Positions 52,886 to 61,119 of a stretch of DNA of 61,373 nt are shown in pieces; position 1 is the first letter of the stretch; the number at the start of each line of letters is the position of its first letter. A model generated the notes under the pieces. The model searched no databases, was not told where the DNA came from, and worked only from the letters and a program-made list of their open reading frames with translations. The position numbers and the translations under genes are program-made. This DNA comes from Paenibacillus thalictri (GTDB lineage Bacteria > Bacillota > Bacilli > Paenibacillales > NBRC-103111), in NCBI RefSeq assembly GCF_004307995.1, contig NZ_SIRE01000041.1:1-61373 (forward strand), written 5' to 3'.

Positions 52886-54580
52886 TTAGCTTGATTTGAA
52901 CTTTTTGTAATAATCAACATAAAATGATAAATATTTTTGATAGCCTAATTTATCTAGTTGGTCAAAGTATTTATTAAGTTCTCCATCGTTAAGTGGTCTT
53001 GCACCCGTTATAAATTTAGCGCTCTCTGATTCCACATATGCATTAATGACGGACTGGAGATCAACGATTTTTTGATTGTCATCAACTGAGAAAAATACAT
53101 TCCCGGGATACGGTTCAGTGTAATATGGCTTTTGGCTTTGGGCCATTGTGTAGTAGTGGCGGAAATCAAGACTGTTCGGAGTCCATTCGCGTTTGTAATT
53201 GATTCCGGCAAGTGAGGCCGTTGCACCAAAAAAGTCACGAATATCCCCGAAATTAACACCTGTACCCATCATTATTTTTTGCTGGCGATACCCATTCTCC
53301 TGACCATTATATTTATTACCCGGATCGTTATTAACTTCAGGATACTCTAACCAGTTCTTTTCCTTATTCCACACCCAACCTTGTGTTAGCCCATAGGTGT
53401 CAAATTCCTTGCTGCCGGCCGGTGGACCATAATGGGCAAGCGCCATCCCTTTTTCACTGAACCAAAAATCTGCCCATTTACATAAAAGCTCGGGATACTT
53501 TGTCTTGGCAGAAATAATCCAAAATGAGTTATTTACATATCCTTGACGTCCGGGCCATAATTTCTTGCTATTATATTTTGAAGTTAAAGGTTCTGGTGTA
53601 TCCCAGTCCATAAAGACAGCCGGGTTTGCTTGCCAAGCGGCTGTTGTAAATGTTCCCGCAATTCCACCTGCAACATTAGCACTCACTTTTTTTGAATCCA
53701 GAGTAAAGAAATCGTGAGACATTAAGTCTTCTTTATAAAATGTATTTAATGTCTTGAGATATTCTCCATAAACCTCACGATCTCCATAAGGAAATACTAC
53801 CTGACCATTTCTAAGTGATGGAGAAAGCCCCTTCGGATCCAAGGTGATCCAGCCGTATGCCCCCAGTATTGGCAAGGTGGGGTTGTAAGCGTTGTATCCA
53901 CCATTAAAAGGAATAGAATTAGGATACTTCTTTTTAAAGGCGCGCAGCATATCAGTAAACTCTTCTAAAGTCTTAGGCTTCTCCATCCCAAGCTCTTTCA
54001 GCCATTTGCTGTTAATAAAATAACCTGCATTTCGGGTTTCGTCGTTAGGGTCTGAAATTTGCCCAAACCCATAAATATGCCCATCTGGCGCTGTAATTTG
54101 CTTCCTATACTCCGGATTCTTGGCAAAGATAGCAGAAAGATTGGGCATGTACTTATCAATGTATTTGTCCACTTGAAGAATTAACCCGTTTTTTGCGCCA
54201 TAATTCATAATATCAACATTTGTAACTCCCATGTTAAGAATTAAATCTGGCAGGTCCCCCGATGCAAAGGTAATATTGCGGTATTCCGCAGGGTTAGAGA
54301 TCTGATCGACTTTGGCGTCAATATTATGAAATTTACGGAAGTATTCCCATATCCAAATCTGACTAGCATCACCCTGGGTAGGTTGTTTAGAAACAGCAAC
54401 ATTAATTTTAATTTTATCCCCCTTTACAATCGGAGCACTGATGCCATTAGTTTCAAGGTTAAGGTAATTAGGAACATTAGAGTCATTTTTAGTCTCTGGA
54501 TTTGATGGCGACGTGCATGATGTAGCCAGAAGTGTGATACTTACCATCGAAACGAAAGTTTTTAATACACGGTTTTTCAT
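52886..54580 (-). CDS. Extracellular solute-binding lipoprotein (LplA type)
   Basis: A 564-residue lipoprotein that delivers substrate to the permeases at 54822-56694. The signal peptide ends at LATSC (about Cys22). The fold is a large family 1 SBP, here with conserved KTLEEFTDMLRAFKKKYPN. It shares its overall plan, but little sequence, with the SBP at 40862. GAGGG precedes the ATG. A long intercistronic hairpin (54748-54795) separates it from the permeases, likely to stabilise its message and raise its amount. No ATPase gene is present. Confidence 0.9.
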   Translation of the reverse strand: MKNRVLKTFVSMVSITLLATSCTSPSNPETKNDSNVPNYLNLETNGISAPIVKGDKIKINVAVSKQPTQGDASQIWIWEYFRKFHNIDAKVDQISNPAEYRNITFASGDLPDLILNMGVTNVDIMNYGAKNGLILQVDKYIDKYMPNLSAIFAKNPEYRKQITAPDGHIYGFGQISDPNDETRNAGYFINSKWLKELGMEKPKTLEEFTDMLRAFKKKYPNSIPFNGGYNAYNPTLPILGAYGWITLDPKGLSPSLRNGQVVFPYGDREVYGEYLKTLNTFYKEDLMSHDFFTLDSKKVSANVAGGIAGTFTTAAWQANPAVFMDWDTPEPLTSKYNSKKLWPGRQGYVNNSFWIISAKTKYPELLCKWADFWFSEKGMALAHYGPPAGSKEFDTYGLTQGWVWNKEKNWLEYPEVNNDPGNKYNGQENGYRQQKIMMGTGVNFGDIRDFFGATASLAGINYKREWTPNSLDFRHYYTMAQSQKPYYTEPYPGNVFFSVDDNQKIVDLQSVINAYVESESAKFITGARPLNDGELNKYFDQLDKLGYQKYLSFYVDYYKKFKSS

Positions 54581-54747
54581 GCTTCTTATCCCTCTCTTCT
54601 CTTGAATTTTATTTCATCAAATCGCTTAATGGCATTCTGCTCGTCTTAACAGGAACAGAATCAATCATCCCCCCCTTTATAAGAAAAACTTCTATCGCAG
54701 CCCCTTCAAGGATGAGCGACCGCGGTTTAGCGGAAGTTTATTCTTGA

Positions 54748-54795
54748 AATATCAGAATCCTTGAGCTTCGCTCAAAACTTATAAATTCTGATATT
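54748..54795 (-). promoter_or_regulatory. Intercistronic nested stem-loop between permease and SBP genes
   Basis: Outer arms AATATCAGAAT and ATTCTGATATT (11 perfect pairs) enclose an inner TTGAGC-ttc-GCTCAA. It lies after the permease stop (54822) without a following U-run. It therefore looks like an RNA-processing or stabilising element rather than a full terminator. Partial termination is possible. Confidence 0.6.
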
Positions 54796-54821
54796 ATAAA
54801 ATAAAAAGTGTGTTATTACTC

Positions 54822-55721
54822 CTATCCCTTTACAGAGCCAATCATCATCCCTTTCACAAAATACTTTTGAACAAACGGATAGGCGCAAAGCAATGGGAAA
54901 CTTGCAATAAATATAAGGGAATATTTCATTGCCTCTACCATATATGATTTTTTCACCATGACTGCTATTGCGCTCGTATCACCTTCAGTCAGCGCTTGAG
55001 CTAACGACATTTCATTGGAAATGAGAATATTGCGTAATACAAGCTGCAATGGAAACAAATCCGGTTTCCGTACATATAGCAATGCCGAATAATAACTGTT
55101 CCAATGTGCCACTCCATAATACAGTGCCATGACAGCTATTATTGGCTTTGATAGGGGAAGGGCTATATTAAAAAAGGCCCTGAATTCACTTGCTCCATCC
55201 ATATGGGCCGATTCATATATCTCTGTAGGAATCGTATTTTTAAAAAATTCTCTGGTAATGATCAAATTCCAACCACTTACACCGGCTCCTATGATCAAAG
55301 CCCAAGGTGTATTCAACAAACCTAGATTCTTCATATTCAAATAGGTTGGTATCATTCCTCCACTGAAAAACATGGTGATTAAAAAGAACCATGTCAGCAA
55401 ATTGCGTCCAGGCAATTCCGTTTTCGTAATTACATATGCTGCCGGTATCGTTAAAGCAAGATTATAAAAAGTACCTAAGGATGTATAAAAAATTGAATTT
55501 CGATAACCGATCCAAATCGATGGTTCTTGTAATATGTTTTTATACGCCGTTAACTGAAAGTCCACCGGCGCTATAATTACGTCCCCTTTCACTATAGCCA
55601 TTGGTTCTGAGATAGAGGCAATTATGATAAAGTACAACGGATATAGCATGAGTAAAGTGAATATGAGTAATATGGACCCGTTTATCAGATTAAACGTTCT
55701 ATCAGACCTGCTAATTTTCAT
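54822..55721 (-). CDS. Carbohydrate ABC transporter permease (LplC/YtcP type)
   Basis: A 299-residue permease with six helices. The EAA-type loop reads EIYESAHMDGASEFRAFFNI and the C terminus GMMIGSVKG is typical for LplC proteins. ATG 55721 lies nine bases behind AAGGGG; an ATG three codons earlier overlaps that site. It follows the LplB-type permease by 13 bases and forms the membrane channel with it. Confidence 0.92.
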   Translation of the reverse strand: MKISRSDRTFNLINGSILLIFTLLMLYPLYFIIIASISEPMAIVKGDVIIAPVDFQLTAYKNILQEPSIWIGYRNSIFYTSLGTFYNLALTIPAAYVITKTELPGRNLLTWFFLITMFFSGGMIPTYLNMKNLGLLNTPWALIIGAGVSGWNLIITREFFKNTIPTEIYESAHMDGASEFRAFFNIALPLSKPIIAVMALYYGVAHWNSYYSALLYVRKPDLFPLQLVLRNILISNEMSLAQALTEGDTSAIAVMVKKSYMVEAMKYSLIFIASFPLLCAYPFVQKYFVKGMMIGSVKG

Positions 55722-55734
55722 AACATCCATCCCC

Positions 55735-56694
55735 TTACCACAAACTAGTGGAGGTTAATTTTTTAGAGATTTTATTCACAAAAATAATGATGATAATGTT
55801 GATAATATTATCAAAAAGTCCAATAGCCGATGAATAACTGAATTGCCCCCCGAGAATACCTACTTCGTACACATATGTCGAGATTACTCTGGACGTATCG
55901 AGATTAAGAGAATTCTGAAGAAGAAATATTTTCTCGAAACCTACAGATAGCACTCGCCCTGTGCTAAGTATTAGCATGACGAGAATAATCGGCCTTATTG
56001 AGGGATAGGATATATTTATGATTGTTCTCATTCTACCTGCCCCGTCGATTTTTGCAGCTTCGATTAACTCAGGAGACAAATTTGAAAGCGCTGCCAAATA
56101 GATGATAGTTTCCCAACCAATGTTTTGCCAAACCCCACTCCATACATAAATACTGGGAAGGTACTTCGGATTGGTTATAATATCTATTTTCTCCATGCCT
56201 AACGCCAGTCGTATATTATTAAATAATCCTCCGTCATATTGAGTAAAAAGTATGATCATAGAGCATATAACAACTGTTGACACAAAGTGGGGCGCATACG
56301 AGATCATCTGCACATAACGTTTGTAGCTCTTATTAGAAACCTCATTTATCATAAGTGCCAGTATTACAGGAAGTGGAAATGTTGCAAGTGAATAAAGACT
56401 GATAACAAGAGTGTTTCTCATTATTTTCCAGAAGTCCGTATATGTAAAAAACCTGATGAAGTGGTTGAGACCAACCCATTCGCTGCCAAAAAAACCTTGT
56501 ACAGGACTATAATTTCTGAAGGCAATTTGAACCCCATATATCGGTATGTAGTGAAATATAAAAACAGTAGTTACTGCAGGCAATATCAATACATAAAGCT
56601 GCCAATACTTTACAATACTTTTTCCTAGTTTGTTCTTTTTATTACTATTTGCTGTTGGAGCAGATAGATTTGCTTTATACAATGATGCGAACAT
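55735..56694 (-). CDS. Carbohydrate ABC transporter permease (LplB type)
   Basis: A 319-residue permease with a basic N terminus, six helices, and the EAA loop ELIEAAKIDGAGRMRTIINI. The C terminus KISKKLTSTSLW fits LplB proteins. ATG 56694 is preceded by GGGAGG at six bases. It lies 57 bases after the broken sialidase gene, whose decay apparently did not remove downstream expression. Confidence 0.92.
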   Translation of the reverse strand: MFASLYKANLSAPTANSNKKNKLGKSIVKYWQLYVLILPAVTTVFIFHYIPIYGVQIAFRNYSPVQGFFGSEWVGLNHFIRFFTYTDFWKIMRNTLVISLYSLATFPLPVILALMINEVSNKSYKRYVQMISYAPHFVSTVVICSMIILFTQYDGGLFNNIRLALGMEKIDIITNPKYLPSIYVWSGVWQNIGWETIIYLAALSNLSPELIEAAKIDGAGRMRTIINISYPSIRPIILVMLILSTGRVLSVGFEKIFLLQNSLNLDTSRVISTYVYEVGILGGQFSYSSAIGLFDNIINIIIIIFVNKISKKLTSTSLW

Positions 56695-56751
56695 GATATA
56701 CCTCCCTTTGCTGAACAATCTGGATGGCCAGATCGACGCATTTACTTACCC

Positions 56752-57130
56752 ATCCACTTGATGCTCAATATACAGAGTATTGAATCGGCTGAATTCCCAA
56801 GTTTTCATATCATCATCCGAAATCCAGATTTCGAGCGGATTTCAGTTCGGCATCTCTTGCTTCTCGTTCGGCGTATGAATGAGTGCAATTCTCCCGCCCG
56901 GCATGGCGAGAGGCTTAGGCTTATTGGAGGGATTCGGAATATCGGTTCGCTTCGCTCCACGTGAGCCCGTCGTCTACGGACTCAGCACGCCATAACCGCC
57001 CGCTTTCATGGACGCGAAGAAGCATGAGGTCTCCGATCTGACCGATGCAGATCAATTCGCCATTGGGGCAGCGGCGAAGGATCGGCTCGCAACTCAAATG
57101 ATCTCTGTGGATTAATCGGATTTTGTCCAT
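56752..57130 (-). pseudogene. Broken sialidase-like gene
   Basis: The minus strand begins MDKIRLIHRDHLSCEP at 57130 and carries the Asp box SVDDGLTWSEA. A one-base shift near 56945 leads to RTDIPNPSNKPKPLAMPGG, and then GRIALIHTPNEKQ, a stop in the NPLELW region, and ISDDDMKTWEF (second Asp box). The frame ends just past 56752. The remaining 200 or more residues of the propeller are missing. It sits between the aldolase and the permeases of the GntR operon, so the operon once held two sialidase-family genes. Confidence 0.75.
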
Positions 57131-57132
57131 TT

Positions 57133-57870
57133 TTACAGCGCCTCTATTTTTTCGAGTATATCTTTACATGAAGACTTCAGCATATGAAGCTCGCTTCCAT
57201 AACAGAATATCCCCATGTCATGGGTCTTGGCATGGCTTAGGATGGTGTGGTCGGACGTTATGACACCGCTTACTTTATTATGCCGTTTGGCTGCCTGCGC
57301 AATGTGGGAGACAGCCTCCAGGATGGGATAGAGATCTCCAATGCAGGACAGATCGCAGGACAGATCGTTCGGTCCCAGGATGGCCCCTGTCACTCCTTCG
57401 ACCCGCAGAATGTCTTCGATGCCGTCCAGACCTGCCTTCGTTTCGATCTGTGCAAAAACCATCGTATGTTCGTTAGCATGCCGCATATATTCCTGCAAGC
57501 CCGGAGGATTATACGAGGTATGTCCTCTCGTTGTCGAGATGCCGCGTCTGCCGATCGGAGCATATTTCGCATGTTCGACCACGGCAGCGATATCGCTCTT
57601 GCCATTCGTCATCGGCAGCAATAAGCCGTCTGCACCCATGTCCATCAATCGGGTAATGTCTCTGCGCTCCGCATCCGCTAACCGTATAAGAACTGTAATG
57701 CCCGCCAACCGAGCGGCCATAATCAGTCCCGACAAAGCCGATTGATCAAATCCGCCGTGTTCCGTATCGATCAGGAAGAAGTCCAGGCCGCCGCTTTTGA
57801 ACAGCACGGGCATGTTGGGGAACGGTATTTCGCTTAGCATCGTGCCTACGTATCTTTCGTTTCTTCTCAA
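57133..57870 (-). CDS. HpcH/HpaI family aldolase
   Basis: A 245-residue class II, metal-dependent aldolase of the 2-keto-3-deoxy sugar-acid type. DTEHGGFDQS (about 38-47) carries the motif around the catalytic Arg/His region; GADGLLLPM is next, then QIETKAGLDGIEDI (Glu metal ligand) and ILGPNDLSCDL (Asp ligand). It likely splits a 2-keto-3-deoxy acid into pyruvate and an aldehyde. It starts with TTG 57870, behind GGAGG and overlapping the stop of the kinase gene (TTGA). The longer open frame upstream is only the shadow of the kinase gene. It is the third gene of the GntR operon. Confidence 0.9.
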   Translation of the reverse strand: MRRNERYVGTMLSEIPFPNMPVLFKSGGLDFFLIDTEHGGFDQSALSGLIMAARLAGITVLIRLADAERRDITRLMDMGADGLLLPMTNGKSDIAAVVEHAKYAPIGRRGISTTRGHTSYNPPGLQEYMRHANEHTMVFAQIETKAGLDGIEDILRVEGVTGAILGPNDLSCDLSCIGDLYPILEAVSHIAQAAKRHNKVSGVITSDHTILSHAKTHDMGIFCYGSELHMLKSSCKDILEKIEAL

Positions 57871-58940
57871 GTCGTGATCTCCTCCAGCAATAATGATATT
57901 AATCCATCCAATGCATCCGTATCTGGGCGGATGCGGCACGGTATTTGCAAAGAATCGCAAACGTCGGCAATGAGCTCCCGATGATGAATGGATACGCCAC
58001 CGATCACCAGTATCTCCTTTCTTGCCGGCAGCTTGCCCATGGCGGTGAAGTAATCGTCCGCCAGAAGTTGTACGAACTTTAGAGAATGTGTTTGAGTCGC
58101 GATTTCCTTCCCGCCAAGCAATCCGGATACAGTGCACAGCGTCTTGCCCTCGAAGTAGGGGCGGCTTTCAAAGTCACCGAATTGGTACGCGTCGGAGACG
58201 ACGCACAGTTGTGCAGCCGTTCCTAGATTAAGCAAATATTGATGTTCATGCTGCAGGCCGCTCCCTCGTACGGAGGCTTGCTGATCGCCGACAGGACTAT
58301 AGACCGCCGTCTGTCCCCAATGGCCAACCGGTTCAACTTTCAATGTTGCCTGCGGCGTGCGCAAAAAAGGGTAGATGTTGAATTGAGGTGATCCGTCCTC
58401 CTTGTTATACATACCTGAAGCGGCCGCATCCGTTATATGGGTGGCGTTCACTCCTGTGAGATGATAGGCAAGATAGGATCCCAATGTATAAAACTCTGTC
58501 GCCTGCGAAAATAATTCGGGATCGATATGACTCATAGCGAAAAGACTACATGTTGGCGAATTCGGTCTGATCGTGCTGCCGGATATCGGCGGTAGCCGTA
58601 CGGGAAATTGATCGAGCAAACGGTGTCCATTCATGTGCAGTGTGCTTCGCTGGTCCTGCCATGAAATATAGGGAGTTAACAGTTTGCCGTCGCGGGTGCC
58701 AAGCAAATATCCATGCATCTGCGTAGAAATGTAGATGCGATCAACTGGTGAAACGCTTTCAATCATTTTCAGGATCGGTTGAACAATGTCTTCGGCATTG
58801 ACTTCAAACAAAGGAGACGGATTGGACAAGGGATTCGGAAAAGGAAATGACGATACTGTAGACTTGATCTTATTCTCCTTATCGAATATTGCAAATTTGA
58901 TCGAGGTGCTTCCCAAATCTATCAACAGAGTCTTCGACAC
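57867..58940 (-). CDS. FGGY-type carbohydrate kinase, short form
   Basis: A 357-residue sugar kinase of the ASKHA fold, shorter than the usual 480 to 520. ATP phosphate-1 loop LIDLGSTSIKFAIFD at the N terminus; substrate region PYISWQDQRS; GSYLAYHLTG; LLNLGTAAQLCVV (phosphate-2); and a C-terminal LVIGGVSIHHREL (adenosine). The C-terminal lobe seems reduced, as in sedoheptulokinase-like relatives. GTG start behind GAAAGGAG. It follows the GntR gene by 24 bases. Kinase plus HpcH/HpaI aldolase implies phosphorylation and cleavage of a keto-deoxy sugar acid or similar; substrate unknown. Confidence 0.87.
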   Translation of the reverse strand: MSKTLLIDLGSTSIKFAIFDKENKIKSTVSSFPFPNPLSNPSPLFEVNAEDIVQPILKMIESVSPVDRIYISTQMHGYLLGTRDGKLLTPYISWQDQRSTLHMNGHRLLDQFPVRLPPISGSTIRPNSPTCSLFAMSHIDPELFSQATEFYTLGSYLAYHLTGVNATHITDAAASGMYNKEDGSPQFNIYPFLRTPQATLKVEPVGHWGQTAVYSPVGDQQASVRGSGLQHEHQYLLNLGTAAQLCVVSDAYQFGDFESRPYFEGKTLCTVSGLLGGKEIATQTHSLKFVQLLADDYFTAMGKLPARKEILVIGGVSIHHRELIADVCDSLQIPCRIRPDTDALDGLISLLLEEITT

Positions 58941-58964
58941 GGTATCATCTCCTTTCCGAATATA

Positions 58965-59645
58965 TCATTGCTTGCTAGACTTCAGAACTTGCGCTATGGC
59001 TTTTGCAGAGATCTCTCGGGCGTCCTCGATATGTTGAGCGAATTGTCGAATACTCTCTTCCGGAGGTCCCAACAATGTCGTAAACAATCGAGTGTGCCGG
59101 TCGTAGAAGGATTGTAGAAACCATTCTTCGTATTCGCGAGACTGTGTCATATTCAGGTGGAAAATCGACTGCATGACGCCGATCATGGTCTCCCATGCCT
59201 GCAGCAGCGCCTTATTCCTGCAGCAGACAATTATGCTGCGGTGAAACTGGGCATCGATCTCCAGTATTTCCGTTACATCCAGTCCGGGGCTGCTGGCGAT
59301 TCGGCTGGTCACCTCCATGATAGGGGTGAAATCCTTATTCGGAAGCGAGAACAATTGTTTAATCGATGTCAACTCGATATGCTCCCGTAAATCATATAGG
59401 TTCTGAATGTCTTCGGGTTCGATGCAGCTAACCACCTTCGTACCGTTGTCCAGCGTGCGGATCAGACTTTCCTGCTCCAGTACGAGCAAGGCATTGCGCA
59501 CGGCGCTGCGACTGACACCGTACTGCTCTGAAAGGGCTAGTTCGCGAATGGGCTCGCCATTCTTGAAGACCCTCAGAATAATATCTGTACGAATCCGAGA
59601 AAGAACTTCCTTCGTTGTATTGCTGCGAGAGAGAATGTTGTTCAT
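58965..59645 (-). CDS. GntR family regulator (FadR/FCD subgroup)
   Basis: A 226-residue regulator. The winged helix at about 10-78 shows GEPIRELALSEQYGVSRSAV and RNALLVLEQESLIRT. The helical FCD domain follows, with metal-binding Asp/His candidates in IDAQFHRSIIV and late YDRHTRLF. It heads the kinase-aldolase-transport-sialidase operon. Its own promoter (59673-59745) carries a perfect 20-base palindrome over the -35 element, so it most likely represses itself and the operon until a sugar-acid effector binds. Confidence 0.93.
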   Translation of the reverse strand: MNNILSRSNTTKEVLSRIRTDIILRVFKNGEPIRELALSEQYGVSRSAVRNALLVLEQESLIRTLDNGTKVVSCIEPEDIQNLYDLREHIELTSIKQLFSLPNKDFTPIMEVTSRIASSPGLDVTEILEIDAQFHRSIIVCCRNKALLQAWETMIGVMQSIFHLNMTQSREYEEWFLQSFYDRHTRLFTTLLGPPEESIRQFAQHIEDAREISAKAIAQVLKSSKQ

Positions 59646-59672
59646 TCGTATAGGGTATCCCTTCCACTTTTA

Positions 59673-59745
59673 TAATACTTACATTATCACAGCCGGAAAA
59701 ATTGTCAACAATTTTTGAATGTTGTCAACAAAAATAATGTTGTAA
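59673..59745 (-). promoter_or_regulatory. Promoter and GntR operators
   Basis: AAAAATTGTCAACAATTTTT (59697-59716) is a perfect palindrome around a CA/TG centre. On the minus strand it contains the -35 TTGACA, with TAATGT 16 bases downstream as -10. A second TTGTCAACA lies at 59722-59730 and a half-site TGTTG at 59739-59743. This fits repression by the divergent-free GntR gene that follows. Confidence 0.8.
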
Positions 59746-59783
59746 CTTGTAAAGCATTCGTTTGGTCATTTTACAATAGGCAG

Positions 59784-59816
59784 CAAAAAAAGAACCATGG
59801 ATACGTTCCATGGTTC
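59784..59816 (-). terminator. Terminator beyond the DoxX remnant
   Basis: GAACCATGGA pairs with TCCATGGTTC (five-base loop) and is followed on the minus strand by a run of seven T. It ends transcripts coming from the DoxX remnant, before the GntR promoter. Confidence 0.85.
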
Positions 59817-59892
59817 CCGCTTGCAAGTTGATGAAATTTAGTCGCTACGCCAAGTTACGTTACCGCTGCCGGGTTCATGCCATCTTGGAAGC

Positions 59893-60267
59893 TTAGGCGT
59901 GAGCCGGTTTGGCCGCGCCGCCGGCCTTATTGTTGCGGCCGCCTTTGTGGCGTTTGTCCAGCCAGTTGTGCAGCGCCGGCATCAGGTAGTAGTCGACGCC
60001 GAATCTTGCCGCGTTCGTGCCGGCCAGGATGACGATACCGCCAAACAATGCAAGCCACGGGTTGGTGTTAAGCGTTCCGGCGAACATGAACATGAAGTTC
60101 ATCAGCAATCCGAAGAATGCGGCCGCGGTAGTTAAGCAGCCAAGGATGAGTCCAAGCCCGACAAGCGTTTCACCGACCGGTATGAGGTAGTTGAACAGCT
60201 TGGCGTTCGGTAAAGCAAAGTGTTCCAGGCCGCATATCCACTCTACTCCCCTTTTCTCAACCTTTTG
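59893..60267 (-). pseudogene. 5'-truncated DoxX family membrane protein
   Basis: The minus strand reads HFALPNAKLFNYLIPVGETL, VGLGLILGCLTTAAAFFGLL and NFMFMFAGTLNTNPWLALFG, the last two thirds of a DoxX/thiosulfate:quinone-oxidoreductase-like protein, up to a stop at 59893. The N-terminal helix and start are missing: in-frame stops lie at about 60270. A shorter product from the ATG at 60108 (71 residues, one or two helices) is possible but would lack the core. The G+C content is well above that of the flanks, which suggests that it came from elsewhere. Confidence 0.7.
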
Positions 60268-60290
60268 CTTTTATTAAATAAGTGTTAAAC

Positions 60291-60340
60291 AACTAAAAGG
60301 CGGTCTGTTGACTTGGAAAATAAAAAGTCGCAGACTGCCT
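60291..60340 (-). terminator. Terminator after the Xre/DUF2975 operon
   Basis: AGGCGGTCTG-TTGACTT pairs with AAGTCG-CAGACTGCCT over about 15 bases with small mismatches and is followed on the minus strand by TTTTAG. It lies 68 bases past the Xre stop. Confidence 0.7.
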
Positions 60341-60407
60341 CTTAATATTAAACTAATGTACTTCGTTAGCTAAATCATTATGGATCGTCTATTCTTATAT
60401 GTCTGTT

Positions 60408-60626
60408 TTATTGAATGTCTTCGTCGCTTTTGTACTCCAAAATATCACCAGGCTGACAATCCAAAGTCTTGCAAATCGCTTCTAATGTTGAAAAACGAAC
60501 CGCTTTTGCTTTCCCATTTTTCAGAATGGAAAGATTCGCCATAGTAATGCCAACCCTCTCCGAAAGCTCCGTTACGCTCATTTTTCGCTTGGCTAACATC
60601 ACATCAATATGAATCATAATGGCCAT
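60408..60626 (-). CDS. Small Xre/YozG-like HTH regulator
   Basis: A 72-residue DNA-binding protein made of one Cro/C1-type helix-turn-helix: MSVTELSERVGITMANLSIL is the HTH core, followed by CKTLDCQPGDILEY, the common end of this small family. ATG 60626 lies behind GAGGTGGGG. It follows the DUF2975 gene with ten bases between, an arrangement widespread in Firmicutes, where the two proteins form a membrane-linked regulatory pair. The target is unknown; self-control is likely. Confidence 0.9.
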   Translation of the reverse strand: MAIMIHIDVMLAKRKMSVTELSERVGITMANLSILKNGKAKAVRFSTLEAICKTLDCQPGDILEYKSDEDIQ

Positions 60627-60636
60627 ATGCCCCACC

Positions 60637-61119
60637 TCAGACCGTCAAATCATTTTCTGATTTTATATCAATGGCTTCTTGTAGAAGTCGCTGGAGAACA
60701 GCGGCAAAAACGGCGATCACCAGAGAGGCGAAAATAAGGAGCAATCCCATGGGTATGAAACTTGGCGGGTCAACTTTCTTTCCCATGAGATAATAAAGCG
60801 GCATACCTAGCAGGTACAAGGTACTGATTGTGATGGCACCGTATTTTATATTGTTTAAAGCTTTTACCGAAAGTTCCGAGAACGCTTGGTTCTTATCGAT
60901 ATAACTTAAAAGTTTAAATGCTTGATACAGAGCAAAATAAAAAGGAATCGCTGCCGCGTACATATCGATCAAAACGAGAGATTTCATATAAGCCAGTTCT
61001 GGATACAATTCTCCAGCAAAATCCCCAATTCTAGGCACTAAAAATATGCACACAGCGAGTATGGGGATTCCAATAACAATAACAGCCGTCTTCAAAAAAA
61101 GTGTTGTTCCGCGTTTCAT
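60637..61119 (-). CDS. DUF2975 membrane protein
   Basis: A 160-residue integral membrane protein with four helices (about 8-28, 45-68, 92-112 and 120-145). DUF2975 features are DFAGELYPELAYMK after helix 1, YQAFKLLSYIDKNQAFSELS in the cytosolic loop, and QRLLQEAIDIKSENDLTV at the C terminus. ATG 61119 has GAGGT seven bases upstream. It probably controls the activity of the adjacent Xre regulator; this is inferred from conserved neighbourhood. Confidence 0.88.
   Translation of the reverse strand: MKRGTTLFLKTAVIVIGIPILAVCIFLVPRIGDFAGELYPELAYMKSLVLIDMYAAAIPFYFALYQAFKLLSYIDKNQAFSELSVKALNNIKYGAITISTLYLLGMPLYYLMGKKVDPPSFIPMGLLLIFASLVIAVFAAVLQRLLQEAIDIKSENDLTV

Noticed and set aside
57871..58137. 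89-residue N-terminal extension of the HpcH/HpaI aldolase
   Set aside because: It lies wholly inside the kinase gene in another frame; TTG 57870 with GGAGG in front gives the normal family start.
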